A stretch of 64,000 bases of DNA from Terribacillus aidingensis (GCF_900215625.1 NZ_OBEK01000002.1:934668-998667), one strand, 5' to 3'. Positions 8,105-15,959 are shown, counted from the first letter of the stretch. The notes: generated by a model not told the origin, from the letters alone. Numbers and translations are program-made.

Positions 8105-8428
8105 TTATTCTCCCCCACCGCCGCCTCCGCCATCTGAACCTCCGCCGTCATAGCTTGGGCTGCTTGAGCCTGCGTCAAGAGATTGGGAACTTAAGTCAGT
8201 GTCGTGATATCTCCTGTGCGTATTATCCGAATCAGCCGATTCAAGAGCTGTCATGGAAGCTAATACAGAAACATCTCCATTGTTGTTATGCTTTGATTTT
8301 TCATTATGCTTCTGATACTGACCAGCACCGGAAGCTTTCTTTTTCTTTGTCATCACAATCGTCAGCGTTGCAACTGTTACAAATACTATGAGACCAACAA
8401 TCAAGATAACAATCGTTATATCATTCAT
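8105..8428 (-). CDS. Small single-span membrane protein with Gly-rich tail
   Basis: 107 residues. One transmembrane helix (about residues 4-26) follows an uncharged N-terminus, then a KKKK stop-transfer cluster, so the rest is predicted cytoplasmic. The middle is hydrophilic (His/Asn-rich) and the last 25 residues are almost only Ser, Asp, Gly and Glu, ending in seven Gly and Glu. This low-complexity tail resembles small Bacillaceae membrane proteins of unknown function. Good AAGGAGTGAG site. It lies upstream of a holin-like gene on the same strand, about 120 bases away and beyond that gene's terminator, so the two are probably separate units. Confidence 0.75.
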   Translation of the reverse strand: MNDITIVILIVGLIVFVTVATLTIVMTKKKKASGAGQYQKHNEKSKHNNNGDVSVLASMTALESADSDNTHRRYHDTDLSSQSLDAGSSSPSYDGGGSDGGGGGGGE

Positions 8429-8537
8429 TTATCTCACTCCTTACTAACTTTATTACTATGTAAAAAAATCTATCCTTTTCCATCATAACATACAAATATT
8501 TACACGTTGAGCCTGCACTTATAATGCTTCTGTTATA

Positions 8538-8565
8538 AAATAAGGCCGCCCTTAGGCAGCCTTAT
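8538..8565 (-). terminator. Terminator overlapping the holin-like gene end
   Basis: An ATAAGGC/GCCTTAT stem (8540-8546 with 8559-8565) extended by GCC/GGC, with reverse-strand TTTTAT after it. The stem includes the last codons and stop of the gene ending at 8552. Confidence 0.75.
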
Positions 8566-8824
8566 CTTTATCGTTATTCGAAATAGTTTTCTTTCCTAAA
8601 GAATACAATCCAGATGCAGCAAGACCAGCTAAACCGCCGGACCATATTCGCAAAACGAGGGTAAGATCCGTTAACGGCCAAGCAAGTAAACCAATGAGCA
8701 AACCAGTCAGCAAGCTAATCAATGGCAAGAATCGTTTATTAACAGTGACTGTCTTCTTTACCAGCTGCACTAAAGCAATTACAATAGGGCTAATAATTGA
8801 TGCAAAAGTCATCACTTCTTCCAT
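8552..8824 (-). CDS. Holin-like small membrane protein (A118-type)
   Basis: 90 residues with two to three hydrophobic segments: about 5-21, a basic turn KKTVTVNKR, about 32-52 with LLTGLLIGLLAWP, then LRIWSGGLAGLAASGLYSLG near 58-77 and a charged C-terminus. This matches what I recall of listerial phage A118-type holins, including the TDLxxVLRxWxGGLAGLA motif. Such proteins form membrane lesions that release an endolysin. No endolysin or phage genes adjoin it, so it is a stray phage gene or a domesticated small membrane protein. GGGGAGG lies nine bases before the ATG. Confidence 0.7.
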   Translation of the reverse strand: MEEVMTFASIISPIVIALVQLVKKTVTVNKRFLPLISLLTGLLIGLLAWPLTDLTLVLRIWSGGLAGLAASGLYSLGKKTISNNDKDKAA

Positions 8825-9040
8825 TTAACCTTGCCTCCCCTGCAATTTTAATACTTACCCCTCATTATTTCTCCGTGCGGTACCTAGTTCTCCTTCATCT
8901 ATTATTTGTTATAGATAAAATATATTCAGAACCTGGCTCATTTAGGCTATGATGTCATTAAACTACGACATCTATCATATCTTATGTTAGTCTCTTTAAA
9001 CCAAGAGAGCTTCAACGTTACACTTAAAACCCAGACATAT

Positions 9041-9068
9041 AAAAAAACTCCTCCCAAATGAAAAGGAG
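9041..9068 (-). terminator. Terminator of ytaF
   Basis: Stem CTCCT/AGGAG (9048-9052 with 9064-9068) with a reverse-strand run of seven T. It lies 16 bases past the ytaF stop. Confidence 0.7.
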
Positions 9069-9083
9069 AAGAATAGAATAACT

Positions 9084-9749
9084 TTAAAGCATCTTGAACA
9101 ATCCGAGGGTTATTAATAGACAAGGTGATAAAAAAACTAATTTCTGCAGCCATCTTATTTTTGCTAAAACAAAACCTGACTTAATACCAAATAGAACAAA
9201 TAATCCGCTCATTAAAGCAACTAATACAGCTGTTACTACTGGTGAATAACCACCGATCATAGCAGCACCAATTCCAGCACCAAATGCATCTAAAGCAAGG
9301 GCTATACCTAATAAAAAGGATTCTTTTGCTGAAATTGTACCTGAGCGGTCTAAATCAGCCATTTGTGGTTTTTTTAACACAGTTATGAACAGACCAAACT
9401 TCTTTATTTCAATCTTCCATTCTTTATTCTCCAGTTTATTTTTTGGTATTGAATGCTCTTCCATGTCTTCATCAACCTTCTTAGATCGGAGAACATTATA
9501 CAGACTAAATACCCCTATTGAAATGAGGATTATACTCCCAATTATTTCTGCAAAGCCGGCAGGAATAAAAGAACTTAATAAACTTCCAATCGACATCGAT
9601 GTCAGAACCGTAACACCTGAACATAACATAATAATTAGTAATGCCAATAAAGAAATGCGGATCTGCCTCATACCGTAAGTAACTCCAACACCAAAACCGT
9701 CCAAGCTCACGGCAATAATCAAGAGCATCATTCCTGCAAAATAGGCCAT
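9084..9749 (-). CDS. ytaF: Sporulation membrane protein YtaF
   Basis: 221 residues, six hydrophobic helices in two repeats of the MntP/YtaF type: AVSLDGFGVGVTYGMR near 13-28 and its echo ALALDAFGAGIGAAMIGG near 150-167 each carry the conserved Asp. A cytoplasmic loop at about 88-140 separates the halves and ends in DLDRSGTISAKESF. B. subtilis YtaF is a sporulation-associated membrane protein; transport of a divalent cation is suggested by the fold but not shown. In B. subtilis the gene lies between mutM and coaE. Here those two are adjacent (60.0-60.1 kb) and ytaF is found about 50 kb away, with its own terminator. Confidence 0.85.
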   Translation of the reverse strand: MAYFAGMMLLIIAVSLDGFGVGVTYGMRQIRISLLALLIIMLCSGVTVLTSMSIGSLLSSFIPAGFAEIIGSIILISIGVFSLYNVLRSKKVDEDMEEHSIPKNKLENKEWKIEIKKFGLFITVLKKPQMADLDRSGTISAKESFLLGIALALDAFGAGIGAAMIGGYSPVVTAVLVALMSGLFVLFGIKSGFVLAKIRWLQKLVFLSPCLLITLGLFKML

Positions 9750-10089
9750 ACTATCCCATCCTCCATTTATTTCAAGCTGAATTAAGTATATGAATGAACA
9801 TGGAAAGTGTGAACTAACGCAATAGGAGAGAAATGTCTTACTTCTCGCTATGCGTTTTTTTCACTTTTCGGGGCATCACGTATGGGGAGAGTTGAATTTT
9901 TTTAAAAAAAGCAAATCTAAATGTCTATGTTTGTTGCCATCACCAAATGCTAATACAGCAGGACTCCTCTGTGTTTCTACAAGTATTTATTTAATAGTTA
10001 CAGCACTAGCACTATCTTCTGCTTTTTTAGACTATAGGAAGTTATAATTGTAAGCTATCGGCCTTTTAAACATGACAGACACCTTTCAG
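9750..10089. other. Gap with a doubtful small frame
   Basis: A plus-strand frame at 9850-10047 (65 codons) ends in a hydrophobic segment (STSIYLIVTALALSSAFLDY). The only good Shine-Dalgarno (AGGAGAGAA at about 9823) serves a different frame that closes after 21 codons. It could be the remains of a small membrane protein with one frameshift. I do not call it as a gene. Confidence 0.3.
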
Positions 10090-10599
10090 TTAGTTATCAA
10101 ACAGCCGATTGTAATAACCACTAAATTCTTTTTTTAGTTGGTTTATTTGTACTTCTTCAGCCATTATATCTAACACGTCCGTGCTGGTATAGATAATAAA
10201 AACAATAGGACCGTATATACGATCTTCAATAATATTAGAAATAAGTTTAAAAACATCCTCACTTCTAAAAGTGACCTCAGTATATATTAGTTTAAAATTC
10301 TCACCATAATCTATAATTGTTTCTTTCCAATTGGTAATTTTTAAAACTTTATTAAGACCTATCGAATTAGTGTGCCGGCCTCTTTCATTAAAACAAGCAA
10401 CAATAAAGGTGCCTCTTATCAGAGTACTGTCACCTAAAACTTTCCCTAAGATTTCTCTTAATAACCATCTATTACGATACTTATAAAATAATTGACTCAA
10501 AAATCTTATTCTATTCTTTTCAGTTGTCTGGAAATAGGGAGTTATTTCAGTATTATAAACATCAATATTTAATCTATTTACAATCATTAATTTAATCAC
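10090..10599 (-). CDS. Hypothetical protein, 169 residues
   Basis: Family not recognised. It is soluble and rich in Ile, Asn, Tyr and Phe, and its codons are more AT-rich than the neighbouring backbone genes, which suggests transfer from elsewhere. An alternating hydrophobic pattern in the C-terminal half (YGPIVFIIYTSTDVLDIMAE) suggests a beta-alpha fold. The start may be ATG at 10599 or the Met at residue 6. No linked gene on the same strand is close, so nothing in the context hints at function. A 510-base frame in such AT-rich DNA is unlikely by chance. Confidence 0.6.
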   Translation of the reverse strand: MIKLMIVNRLNIDVYNTEITPYFQTTEKNRIRFLSQLFYKYRNRWLLREILGKVLGDSTLIRGTFIVACFNERGRHTNSIGLNKVLKITNWKETIIDYGENFKLIYTEVTFRSEDVFKLISNIIEDRIYGPIVFIIYTSTDVLDIMAEEVQINQLKKEFSGYYNRLFDN

Positions 10600-10815
10600 C
10601 TGTTCTTCTTATTTTCACGTGATATTAGTCTAACAGTTAGTATCTTTATCATTATACAATTTAATTTAAAATTTACGGTAAAAGTAGAAAAAACGCTCAG
10701 CCGTTACTCCTACAGACTTAAAGAAATAACTGTGACTCACCTCTCAATTTCCAGTCCACTACTTTAAACTAGACTGTTTTTTCTAATCTGCACCATGTAC
10801 AAGTTTACTAAAATC

Positions 10816-10925
10816 AAAAAAACCGACCATCACAGTCGGTTCGAATTTAAGCACTCGTTAAAGCAAGCGATTATTTTCTGCTTAAAGTCAGCTATGTCAA
10901 ATAACCAGCAAATCAATCACCTGTC
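10816..10925 (-). repeat. Second copy of the gerE 3' region with terminator
   Basis: This stretch matches 11932-12042 (end of gerE and its terminator) over about 110 bases with a few substitutions and small indels. Shared blocks include the terminator hairpin ACCGAC/GTCGGT with its A tract, CGTTAAAGCAAGCGATTATT and GTCAGCTATGTCAA. The match ends at the position of the gerE stop codon; no gerE coding sequence follows. The hairpin with reverse-strand T run can still act as a terminator for the gene at 11055-11495. Confidence 0.85.
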
Positions 10926-10930
10926 AAAGA

Positions 10931-10952
10931 ACTATACTGTATTTTGTATAGT
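10931..10952. promoter_or_regulatory. 7-bp palindrome of unknown role
   Basis: ACTATAC and GTATAGT separated by 8 bases. A TATACT hexamer overlaps it and a GGGGTGATG Shine-Dalgarno-like block follows about 10 bases later, before a 16-codon frame that soon stops. It could be an operator and promoter left from a deleted plus-strand gene. Weak. Confidence 0.3.
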
Positions 10953-11054
10953 GATGATGGGGTGATGTGCAGTTGCTGAAGTTAACGGCTGATTCTGCTG
11001 CTGACTCACGCAGGATGAATTAATCATTAGAATAGTTACAAAAGGATATAAAAG

Positions 11055-11495
11055 CTATTTTTCTGCCAGAAATTCCTTAGCAACATCGTTATCGGAATCT
11101 AACTCTAATATTTTCTTTGCAGTAGCAAGCGCTTCATCATCATTTATTACTTTGTCCGGTACTTCATGCAAGAACAATAAATATGATAGATACTCAGCTA
11201 ATTCCTGCTGATCAGCTAACTCAATACAGCGTCTTGCGTGATAAAGAGCCGCATGGTGGGCTCCCTCTATATGACAAAGCGGATTAACAAGCATTTCGAA
11301 AGCAATTTCATGGAATTCTATTTTTTCATTTTCTATAAGTAAACTTACTATGAATGTGTATATAGACATACTTGGACGAGTAAAAGCAATATCTGTTAAT
11401 TCCCCATCAAGTTCCTCAAAAGATAAGTGCTTCGAGACAATTTTCGCCTCTTCAAATTTTCCTTCCAGTATTAAATCTTTAAGATTATTAGACAT
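11055..11495 (-). CDS. Small helical TPR-like protein
   Basis: 146 residues from ATG 11495; a GTG at 11510 would add five residues, but GGGTGGG lies ten bases before the ATG. The protein is all-helical and acidic. Helix pairs such as HHAALYHARRCIELADQQELAEYLSYLL (88-115) and ALATAKKILELDSDNDVAKEFLAEK (C-terminus) have TPR-like spacing. I recall similar orphan proteins in Bacillus genomes without a known role; some resemble bacteriocin-type immunity proteins, but no toxin is adjacent. The gene is bracketed by two direct copies of the gerE 3' region, so it looks inserted or trapped by a duplication. Confidence 0.7.
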   Translation of the reverse strand: MSNNLKDLILEGKFEEAKIVSKHLSFEELDGELTDIAFTRPSMSIYTFIVSLLIENEKIEFHEIAFEMLVNPLCHIEGAHHAALYHARRCIELADQQELAEYLSYLLFLHEVPDKVINDDEALATAKKILELDSDNDVAKEFLAEK

Positions 11496-11931
11496 ATTTA
11501 ACTTACCCACCCATTACTTCTATATATTTTTTCCATTCTTTATCTTGTAAGAGTAACTGTAACAGTTTTCCCACTCATTTTAATAGTTTTTACGTACTTT
11601 TTTATAAGCAGTCAAGTCTCTTTACCATGGCGCACCACATGAGACATCATCTTATAAAAATCGCTCCGTTTGTTTCGCTGTTCCCTTATCTCAATCGTGT
11701 TTAAACAAAGGCAAAACCACCACAACTTGCTGCAAGGGAAAATCTGCTGAATGATGAATAGAAATGTGTATGTCTAAAACTATAAAGTAAGAAGATGCTA
11801 TTCCGGCAACTCTCTCGAACTCTTAAACAATATCTGAAATTAAGTCCAGGTTAAATTCAGAATGATGCTTACATCTTCAGCCCCCATTGACTGTACTCGG
11901 CAGACCATCATCACAACTGCGTTACCACAAA
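11496..11931. other. Gap between the TPR-like gene and gerE
   Basis: No supported gene. Reverse-strand fragments in different frames (around 11600-11860) look faintly protein-like but cannot be joined convincingly. Two overlapping plus-strand frames crossing 11862-12155 are antisense to gerE and are shadows. Confidence 0.4.
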
Positions 11932-12042
11932 ACAAAAAAACCGACCATCACAGTCGGTTTTCAGCAGCCGTTAAAGCAAGCGATTATTTCTTTCTGCTTA
12001 CAGTCAGCTATGTCAAGCAACAGGCAGATCAATCGCCCGTCA
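11932..12042 (-). terminator. gerE 3' end and terminator (repeat copy A)
   Basis: An ACCGAC/GTCGGT hairpin around 11939-11960 with a reverse-strand run of seven T lies about 80 bases after the gerE stop. The whole stretch is repeated at 10816-10925. Confidence 0.85.
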
Positions 12043-12264
12043 GAGCTTCAGTTCCCCCATACGAAGGAGCTCCACTACAGCCTGAGACCGTCCCTTTACT
12101 CCCAGTTTCTGCATCGTATTCGAGATGTGGTTTCGCACTGTCTTCTCTGAGATAAAAAGCTCTTGTGCGATATCCTTGGTCGTCTTATCCTGTACCAGTA
12201 GTTCAAAGACTTCTTTTTCTCGTTTGGTGAGTAATTGTTTTGGCCTGTAGTCACTATCCTTCAA
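12040..12264 (-). CDS. gerE: Late mother-cell regulator GerE
   Basis: 74 residues, exactly the family length. It is a LuxR-type helix-turn-helix protein without a receiver domain that, with sigma-K RNA polymerase, activates or represses late spore-coat genes in the mother cell. The HTH is DIAQELFISEKTVRNHISNTM (about 33-53), preceded by LTKREKEVFELLVQDKTTK. It is very close to B. subtilis GerE as I remember it. It starts at TTG, eight bases from AAGGAGGGG. In B. subtilis gerE lies directly between sdhB and ysmB; here about 11 kb and 6 kb of extra DNA separate it from them. Confidence 0.97.
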   Translation of the reverse strand: MKDSDYRPKQLLTKREKEVFELLVQDKTTKDIAQELFISEKTVRNHISNTMQKLGVKGRSQAVVELLRMGELKL

Positions 12265-12323
12265 AATTTAACCCCTCCTTGCTCTCTTCAGGGTTGCTGC
12301 GTCAGGTATTTATTTAGTCCATG

Positions 12324-12352
12324 TAGCTTATGTAAAGGAATGCCAGAGGGTG
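12324..12352 (-). promoter_or_regulatory. Sigma-K-like promoter of gerE
   Basis: On the reverse strand CACC (12352-12349), a 16-bp spacer, then CATAAGCTA (12332-12324). This matches the sigma-K consensus (AC in the -35, CATANNNTA in the -10) and lies about 60 bases upstream of the gerE start. gerE is known to be a sigma-K gene. Confidence 0.75.
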
Positions 12353-12780
12353 AACGAGAATTAGCGGAATGTTAACGATTTGTTCTGAAAAAGTATTAAG
12401 TCAGATTTTTGATAAGAAAAGTCATATGTCAATAAATTCCAACAATGTAACTTTAACTGTTTGCAACAGTGTCCGTTATTCCGGCACAATTTTAAAATTT
12501 TTTATGCACTTAACAAGCAATTCGAGTACTCTTATTTTTAGGCTCCTACTATACTAGCATAATAAATCTGTTTTTTTTAAGATTCCACATTAAAGATATT
12601 TTTACAAAATCACCTCCAATGTGGTGCAAATAATCCAATAATGTTATATAATTCAATTTGTTAAGCAATTATAACTATTGTTATATTTAAATACTTCACT
12701 TTTCACTTACATAGAACTAGGATAACTCCAATTCAATTAGTTATATTAGCTTATTAATCCCAAAAGAAAGGAGTAAATTC
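12353..12780. other. Divergent intergenic region
   Basis: AT-rich stretch between gerE and the DUF4064 gene. A plus-strand frame at 12369-12557 lacks a ribosome site and is not called. The AAAGAAAGGAG site before 12781 belongs to the DUF4064 gene. Nothing else was recognised. Confidence 0.4.
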
Positions 12781-13128
12781 ATGAGCAGAACTACAGAATT
12801 CGTTTTAGGTCTTATTGGAGGAATATTAGGTTTCTTTGGAGCCATTTTTGCCTTAATTATGGGTAGTGTCGATGCAGCATTGAGCGAAACCGGCACCAGT
12901 TCTCTTACAGGATTAGGGTGGTTTGCATTCTTATTTTCTACTCTAGCGATCATCGGCTCAATCGTTGTTAAAACCAAAGCAAAACTTGGTGGTATTCTTC
13001 TTATTATTTCAGCAGTTGGTGGACTGATTAGCATATCTTTCTTTTATCTAATTTCTGCAGTATTAATTGCTATTGCCGGTTTCATGGGTGTATTCAGAAA
13101 GAATAAGAGTGTAAAGCAAGCCGCTTAA
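12781..13128 (+). CDS. DUF4064 membrane protein
   Basis: 115 residues with four hydrophobic helices (about 7-28, 45-63, 68-83, 88-108), few charged residues in between, and a basic C-terminus (RKNKSVKQAA) predicted cytoplasmic. The glycine-rich pattern GLIGGILGFFGAIFALIMG and LGGILLIISAVGGLIS is typical of DUF4064, a family of unknown function. In Gram-positives I recall it beside lipoproteins like the one 29 bases downstream, so the two are likely one operon ending at 13713. Confidence 0.8.
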   Translation: MSRTTEFVLGLIGGILGFFGAIFALIMGSVDAALSETGTSSLTGLGWFAFLFSTLAIIGSIVVKTKAKLGGILLIISAVGGLISISFFYLISAVLIAIAGFMGVFRKNKSVKQAA

Positions 13129-13157
13129 ATAAATACATATTAAAGGAGTTTTTACAA

Positions 13158-13685
13158 TTGAAGAAGTTATTAGGTATTAGTCTACTATTGGTATTAATGA
13201 TTGCCCTCGCAGCTTGTAGTTCAACTGAGGATGTATCAACTGGATCCGATTCAGAAAGCGCCGAATCCTCTGAGAAATCTAATGAAACTGATGATAACGC
13301 CAAAAAAGTTGATGCATCTGATCAATCCGTTACTGCTGCTAATTTAAAAGTAGGTCTTGGTGACGTGAAAGTCCTGGAAGATAAAATTCAAGTTGGTATA
13401 AATGTAGAAAATACAGCATCAGATGCTGTAAGTTTTTATCCAGATCAAGGTTCTGCTGTCATTGGAGACATGCAGCTTGATGCTAATATGTTCCTAACCG
13501 ATGGATCTGTTAGTGGAGACATTCAAGCTAGTGTTAAAAAAGAAGGAGTTCTTGAATTCCTTGCTCCAGAAGGAAAGAAAATTGATCCTGCTACAGTTAA
13601 AGAAATTAAACTAGTACTTGGTGATGCTACTTCTGCAGACTTTATGACTACTGAACCTGTAGAATTTACAGTTACAGTAGAGTAA
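13158..13685 (+). CDS. Lipoprotein with Ig-like (DUF4352-type) domain
   Basis: 175 residues beginning at TTG, ten bases from AAAGGAG. The signal peptide ends in the lipobox IALAAC (Cys about 20). A Ser/Glu/Asp-rich, low-complexity linker runs to about residue 50. The rest is a beta-sandwich-like domain with NLKVGLGDVKVLEDKIQVGI and a C-terminal strand pair, the layout of DUF4352-like extracellular lipoproteins. It is expected on the outer face of the membrane, probably partnered with the DUF4064 protein upstream. Substrate unknown. Confidence 0.8.
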   Translation: MKKLLGISLLLVLMIALAACSSTEDVSTGSDSESAESSEKSNETDDNAKKVDASDQSVTAANLKVGLGDVKVLEDKIQVGINVENTASDAVSFYPDQGSAVIGDMQLDANMFLTDGSVSGDIQASVKKEGVLEFLAPEGKKIDPATVKEIKLVLGDATSADFMTTEPVEFTVTVE

Positions 13686-13690
13686 ATAAG

Positions 13691-13713
13691 GCCCCCTCTA
13701 GGGGCTTTTTTTT
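13691..13713 (+). terminator. Terminator of the DUF4064-lipoprotein operon
   Basis: GCCCC/GGGGC stem followed by eight T on the plus strand, five bases after the lipoprotein stop. Confidence 0.85.
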
Positions 13714-13979
13714 ATGCAATAAGATAGTTTATCCTTTGGGCAATCATTTTTATTGTCTTTTTCGTATTTCTATTTATCCCTAATTCAGCCAATAGATTAC
13801 TTCCATATAAACTTCCTCTCCTCTATGTCCAGGGATTCAATTCTCTGTTACTAGTATTAATTGACTCAAAGATATTTAACAAAACATAACCATATATCTA
13901 TACTCAGATTCCAGCAATCAGTAATATATTTTCAATAATTTAACATAAATGGTTGCAAAACAATTCGATGTTGTATATA

Positions 13980-14023
13980 TTGTACATATAGTGTATATAC
14001 ATTATAACAGAGATGTATACACT
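13980..14023 (+). promoter_or_regulatory. Promoter and operator of the GntR-ABC operon
   Basis: TTGTAC (13980-13985), 17-bp spacer, TATAAC (14003-14008). A perfect 8-bp inverted repeat AGTGTATA (13990-13997) and TATACACT (14016-14023) brackets the -10 hexamer. This is a likely operator for the YtrA-type repressor encoded at 14118. The region from 13714 to here is otherwise empty AT-rich DNA. Confidence 0.7.
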
Positions 14024-14117
14024 CCCTCTTGAGTAACCTTTGGGCAAGCGAAGGGCAGTGTCTCTGAATACATACACTTAAGATTGCGTTTTACTATAAA
14101 ACAGATGAGGGATCGGC

Positions 14118-14489
14118 ATGCAAATTATAATTTCAAACAGTTCGAAGGAGCCGATTTATGAACAAATTACAAATCAAATTAAATCGTCTATTTTAACAGG
14201 TGAGCTGCAAGAAGGATCTCCTATCCCTTCCATGCGTAAGCTCGCTAAGGACTTACAGATTAGCGTCATCACGACAAAACGGGCTTATGAAGAATTAGAA
14301 AAAGCAGGATTTATTTATTCCATTGTTGGAAAAGGATCTTTTGTTGCGGAGCAAAATCTCGATCTTATAAAAGAGAAAAAACTGAAGGTCATTGAGGAGC
14401 AGCTTAGCGCAGTTATAACAAACAGCAGAGAAATCGGCTTGTCCCTTGATGAGCTGCAGCAGATAATGAGGATTTTATATGAGGAGTGA
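14118..14489 (+). CDS. GntR-family regulator, YtrA subfamily
   Basis: 123 residues. The N-terminal winged helix (about 1-75) contains PIYEQITNQIKSSILTGEL, MRKLAKDLQISVITTKRAYEEL (recognition helix about 43-64) and the wing FIYSIVGKGSFV. The C-terminal tail is short and helical, about 45 residues, as in YtrA members that dimerise without a ligand domain. Such regulators repress an adjacent ABC transporter, often responding to cell-wall antibiotics or envelope stress. It is five bases upstream of the ATPase gene. Confidence 0.9.
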   Translation: MQIIISNSSKEPIYEQITNQIKSSILTGELQEGSPIPSMRKLAKDLQISVITTKRAYEELEKAGFIYSIVGKGSFVAEQNLDLIKEKKLKVIEEQLSAVITNSREIGLSLDELQQIMRILYEE

Positions 14490-14494
14490 TGTGA

Positions 14495-15361
14495 ATGGAT
14501 AATGTAGTTGAATTAAACAATGTGACAAAGCAATTCAAGGATTTCTCTGTAACGGATCTGAACTTACAAGTAAAACGCGGTTTTGTACATGGTTTTATCG
14601 GCGCTAATGGTGCTGGTAAGTCGACGACAATTAAGATGATGATGAACTTGTTGAAACCAGATGCTGGCGATGTAAAAGTATTCGGCTTGGATTACAAATC
14701 ACATGAAAAAGAAATCAAGGAACGTATTGGGTTTGTATATGATGGCAATGTATTTTTTGAAGGCATGAACTTAAAAGATATCAAAAGAATCGTTGCACCT
14801 GCCTACAAACACTGGGATGATGACGTTTTTAAAAAGTATATTGATCAATTTGAATTACCACTGAATAAATCAATTAAACGTTTTTCAAAAGGGATGCAGA
14901 TGAAGGCTTCCTTGGCAATCGCACTTTCTCATCATGCTGAGCTGATTATTATGGATGAACCGACAGCTGGATTGGATCCAATTTTCAGACGAGAATTGCT
15001 TGAGTTATTACAAGAAATAATGATAGATGGAAACCGCACCATTTTCTTTTCCACTCATATCACCACAGACTTAGACCGCATCGCTGATTATATTGCTTTC
15101 ATAAATAAAGGACAATTGATCTTCAATAAAACAATTCATGAAGTGAGTGAAAGTTATGCAATTGTTAAGGGAAGAAAAGAACTGCTTGATCGTGACACGG
15201 AAAAGGCATTTGTCAATATTCATCAGTCTTCAGTAGGATTCGAAGCATTGACTGATGACCTTGCCGGAGCGGAAAATACATTTGGAGATAGCGCTGTTAT
15301 TGAACGCGCTACTTTGGAAGACATCATGTACTATATGAAAGGCGGTATGCAGCATGTTTAA
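14495..15361 (+). CDS. ABC transporter ATP-binding protein
   Basis: 288 residues. Walker A GANGAGKST (36-44), signature FSKGMQMK (about 129-136, SKGM rather than SGGQ, common in YtrB/YhcH-type ATPases), Walker B with LIIMDEPTAGLDP (about 150-162) and the switch histidine in FFSTH (about 188). The C-terminal 70 residues are a family-specific extension. It energises an ABC-2 exporter with the membrane protein encoded next. GAGGAGTGA is the ribosome site; its stop overlaps the next start by eight bases, indicating coupling. Confidence 0.93.
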   Translation: MDNVVELNNVTKQFKDFSVTDLNLQVKRGFVHGFIGANGAGKSTTIKMMMNLLKPDAGDVKVFGLDYKSHEKEIKERIGFVYDGNVFFEGMNLKDIKRIVAPAYKHWDDDVFKKYIDQFELPLNKSIKRFSKGMQMKASLAIALSHHAELIIMDEPTAGLDPIFRRELLELLQEIMIDGNRTIFFSTHITTDLDRIADYIAFINKGQLIFNKTIHEVSESYAIVKGRKELLDRDTEKAFVNIHQSSVGFEALTDDLAGAENTFGDSAVIERATLEDIMYYMKGGMQHV

Positions 15362-15959
15362 TTTAATCAGAAGAGATGTCATTCTGCAGAAGAGATTGCT
15401 AATGCTCTTCATACCATGTCTCTTGTTCCTAATTATAATGGACGCGAACCCTGCTTTTATTTTTCTATTTGCCAGTATTTATATCCCCTTTAATACGTAT
15501 GCTTACGATGAAAAAACAGAAACAAATATATTATTAAATTCCTTACCTTATACGCGTAACGAAATTATTGCATCACGCTACCTAGGAGCTCTTGTTTACA
15601 TGGTATTAGCGGTTGCAATAACAAGTCTAATATTACTCCTCTTTAATAGATCTTTTACAATAATAGATATCGCACTTAGCATCGGCTTATTCTTGTTATT
15701 TGTCGCAATTGCCTTACCGTTATTTTATATATTCAAACCAGGTTACATTTCCCCAATTCTAATGTTTAGCTTCATCTTTTTAGCAATAATAGGCCCTAGA
15801 ATTGTATCGTTTGCAGCTGACCATTTAACAGTAGTAACTAATTTCCTTATTAACTTATCCAACCCTATTTTGTATACGGGATCAGCACTTGCTGCCTTAA
15901 CAGTCTACGGTGCTTCATGGGGGTTTACCACTTTTGTTTACAAGTACAAAGCTTTATAG
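15354..15959 (+). CDS. ABC-2 type permease
   Basis: 201 residues with six hydrophobic helices (about 14-50 split by a short loop, 77-95, 104-124, 133-152, 175-195). DEKTETNILLNSLPYTRNEIIASRYLGALVYM near 43-74 is the coupling-helix motif common in this small ABC-2 permease family. It forms the membrane channel for the ATPase upstream, with which it overlaps by eight bases. Substrate unknown; GntR-linked pairs of this type often deal with envelope stress. Confidence 0.88.
   Translation: MFNLIRRDVILQKRLLMLFIPCLLFLIIMDANPAFIFLFASIYIPFNTYAYDEKTETNILLNSLPYTRNEIIASRYLGALVYMVLAVAITSLILLLFNRSFTIIDIALSIGLFLLFVAIALPLFYIFKPGYISPILMFSFIFLAIIGPRIVSFAADHLTVVTNFLINLSNPILYTGSALAALTVYGASWGFTTFVYKYKAL

Noticed and set aside
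9850-10047. Plus-strand 65-codon frame with a hydrophobic C-terminus
   Set aside because: The good Shine-Dalgarno upstream serves a different frame; Lys/Cys-rich N-terminal part is not protein-like. Possibly a remnant, not supportable as a gene.
10931-11040. Promoter, operator and short plus-strand frame
   Set aside because: The frame closes after about 16 codons; kept only as a weak palindrome note.
11862-12155. Two overlapping plus-strand frames
   Set aside because: Antisense to gerE and its terminator; no ribosome site.
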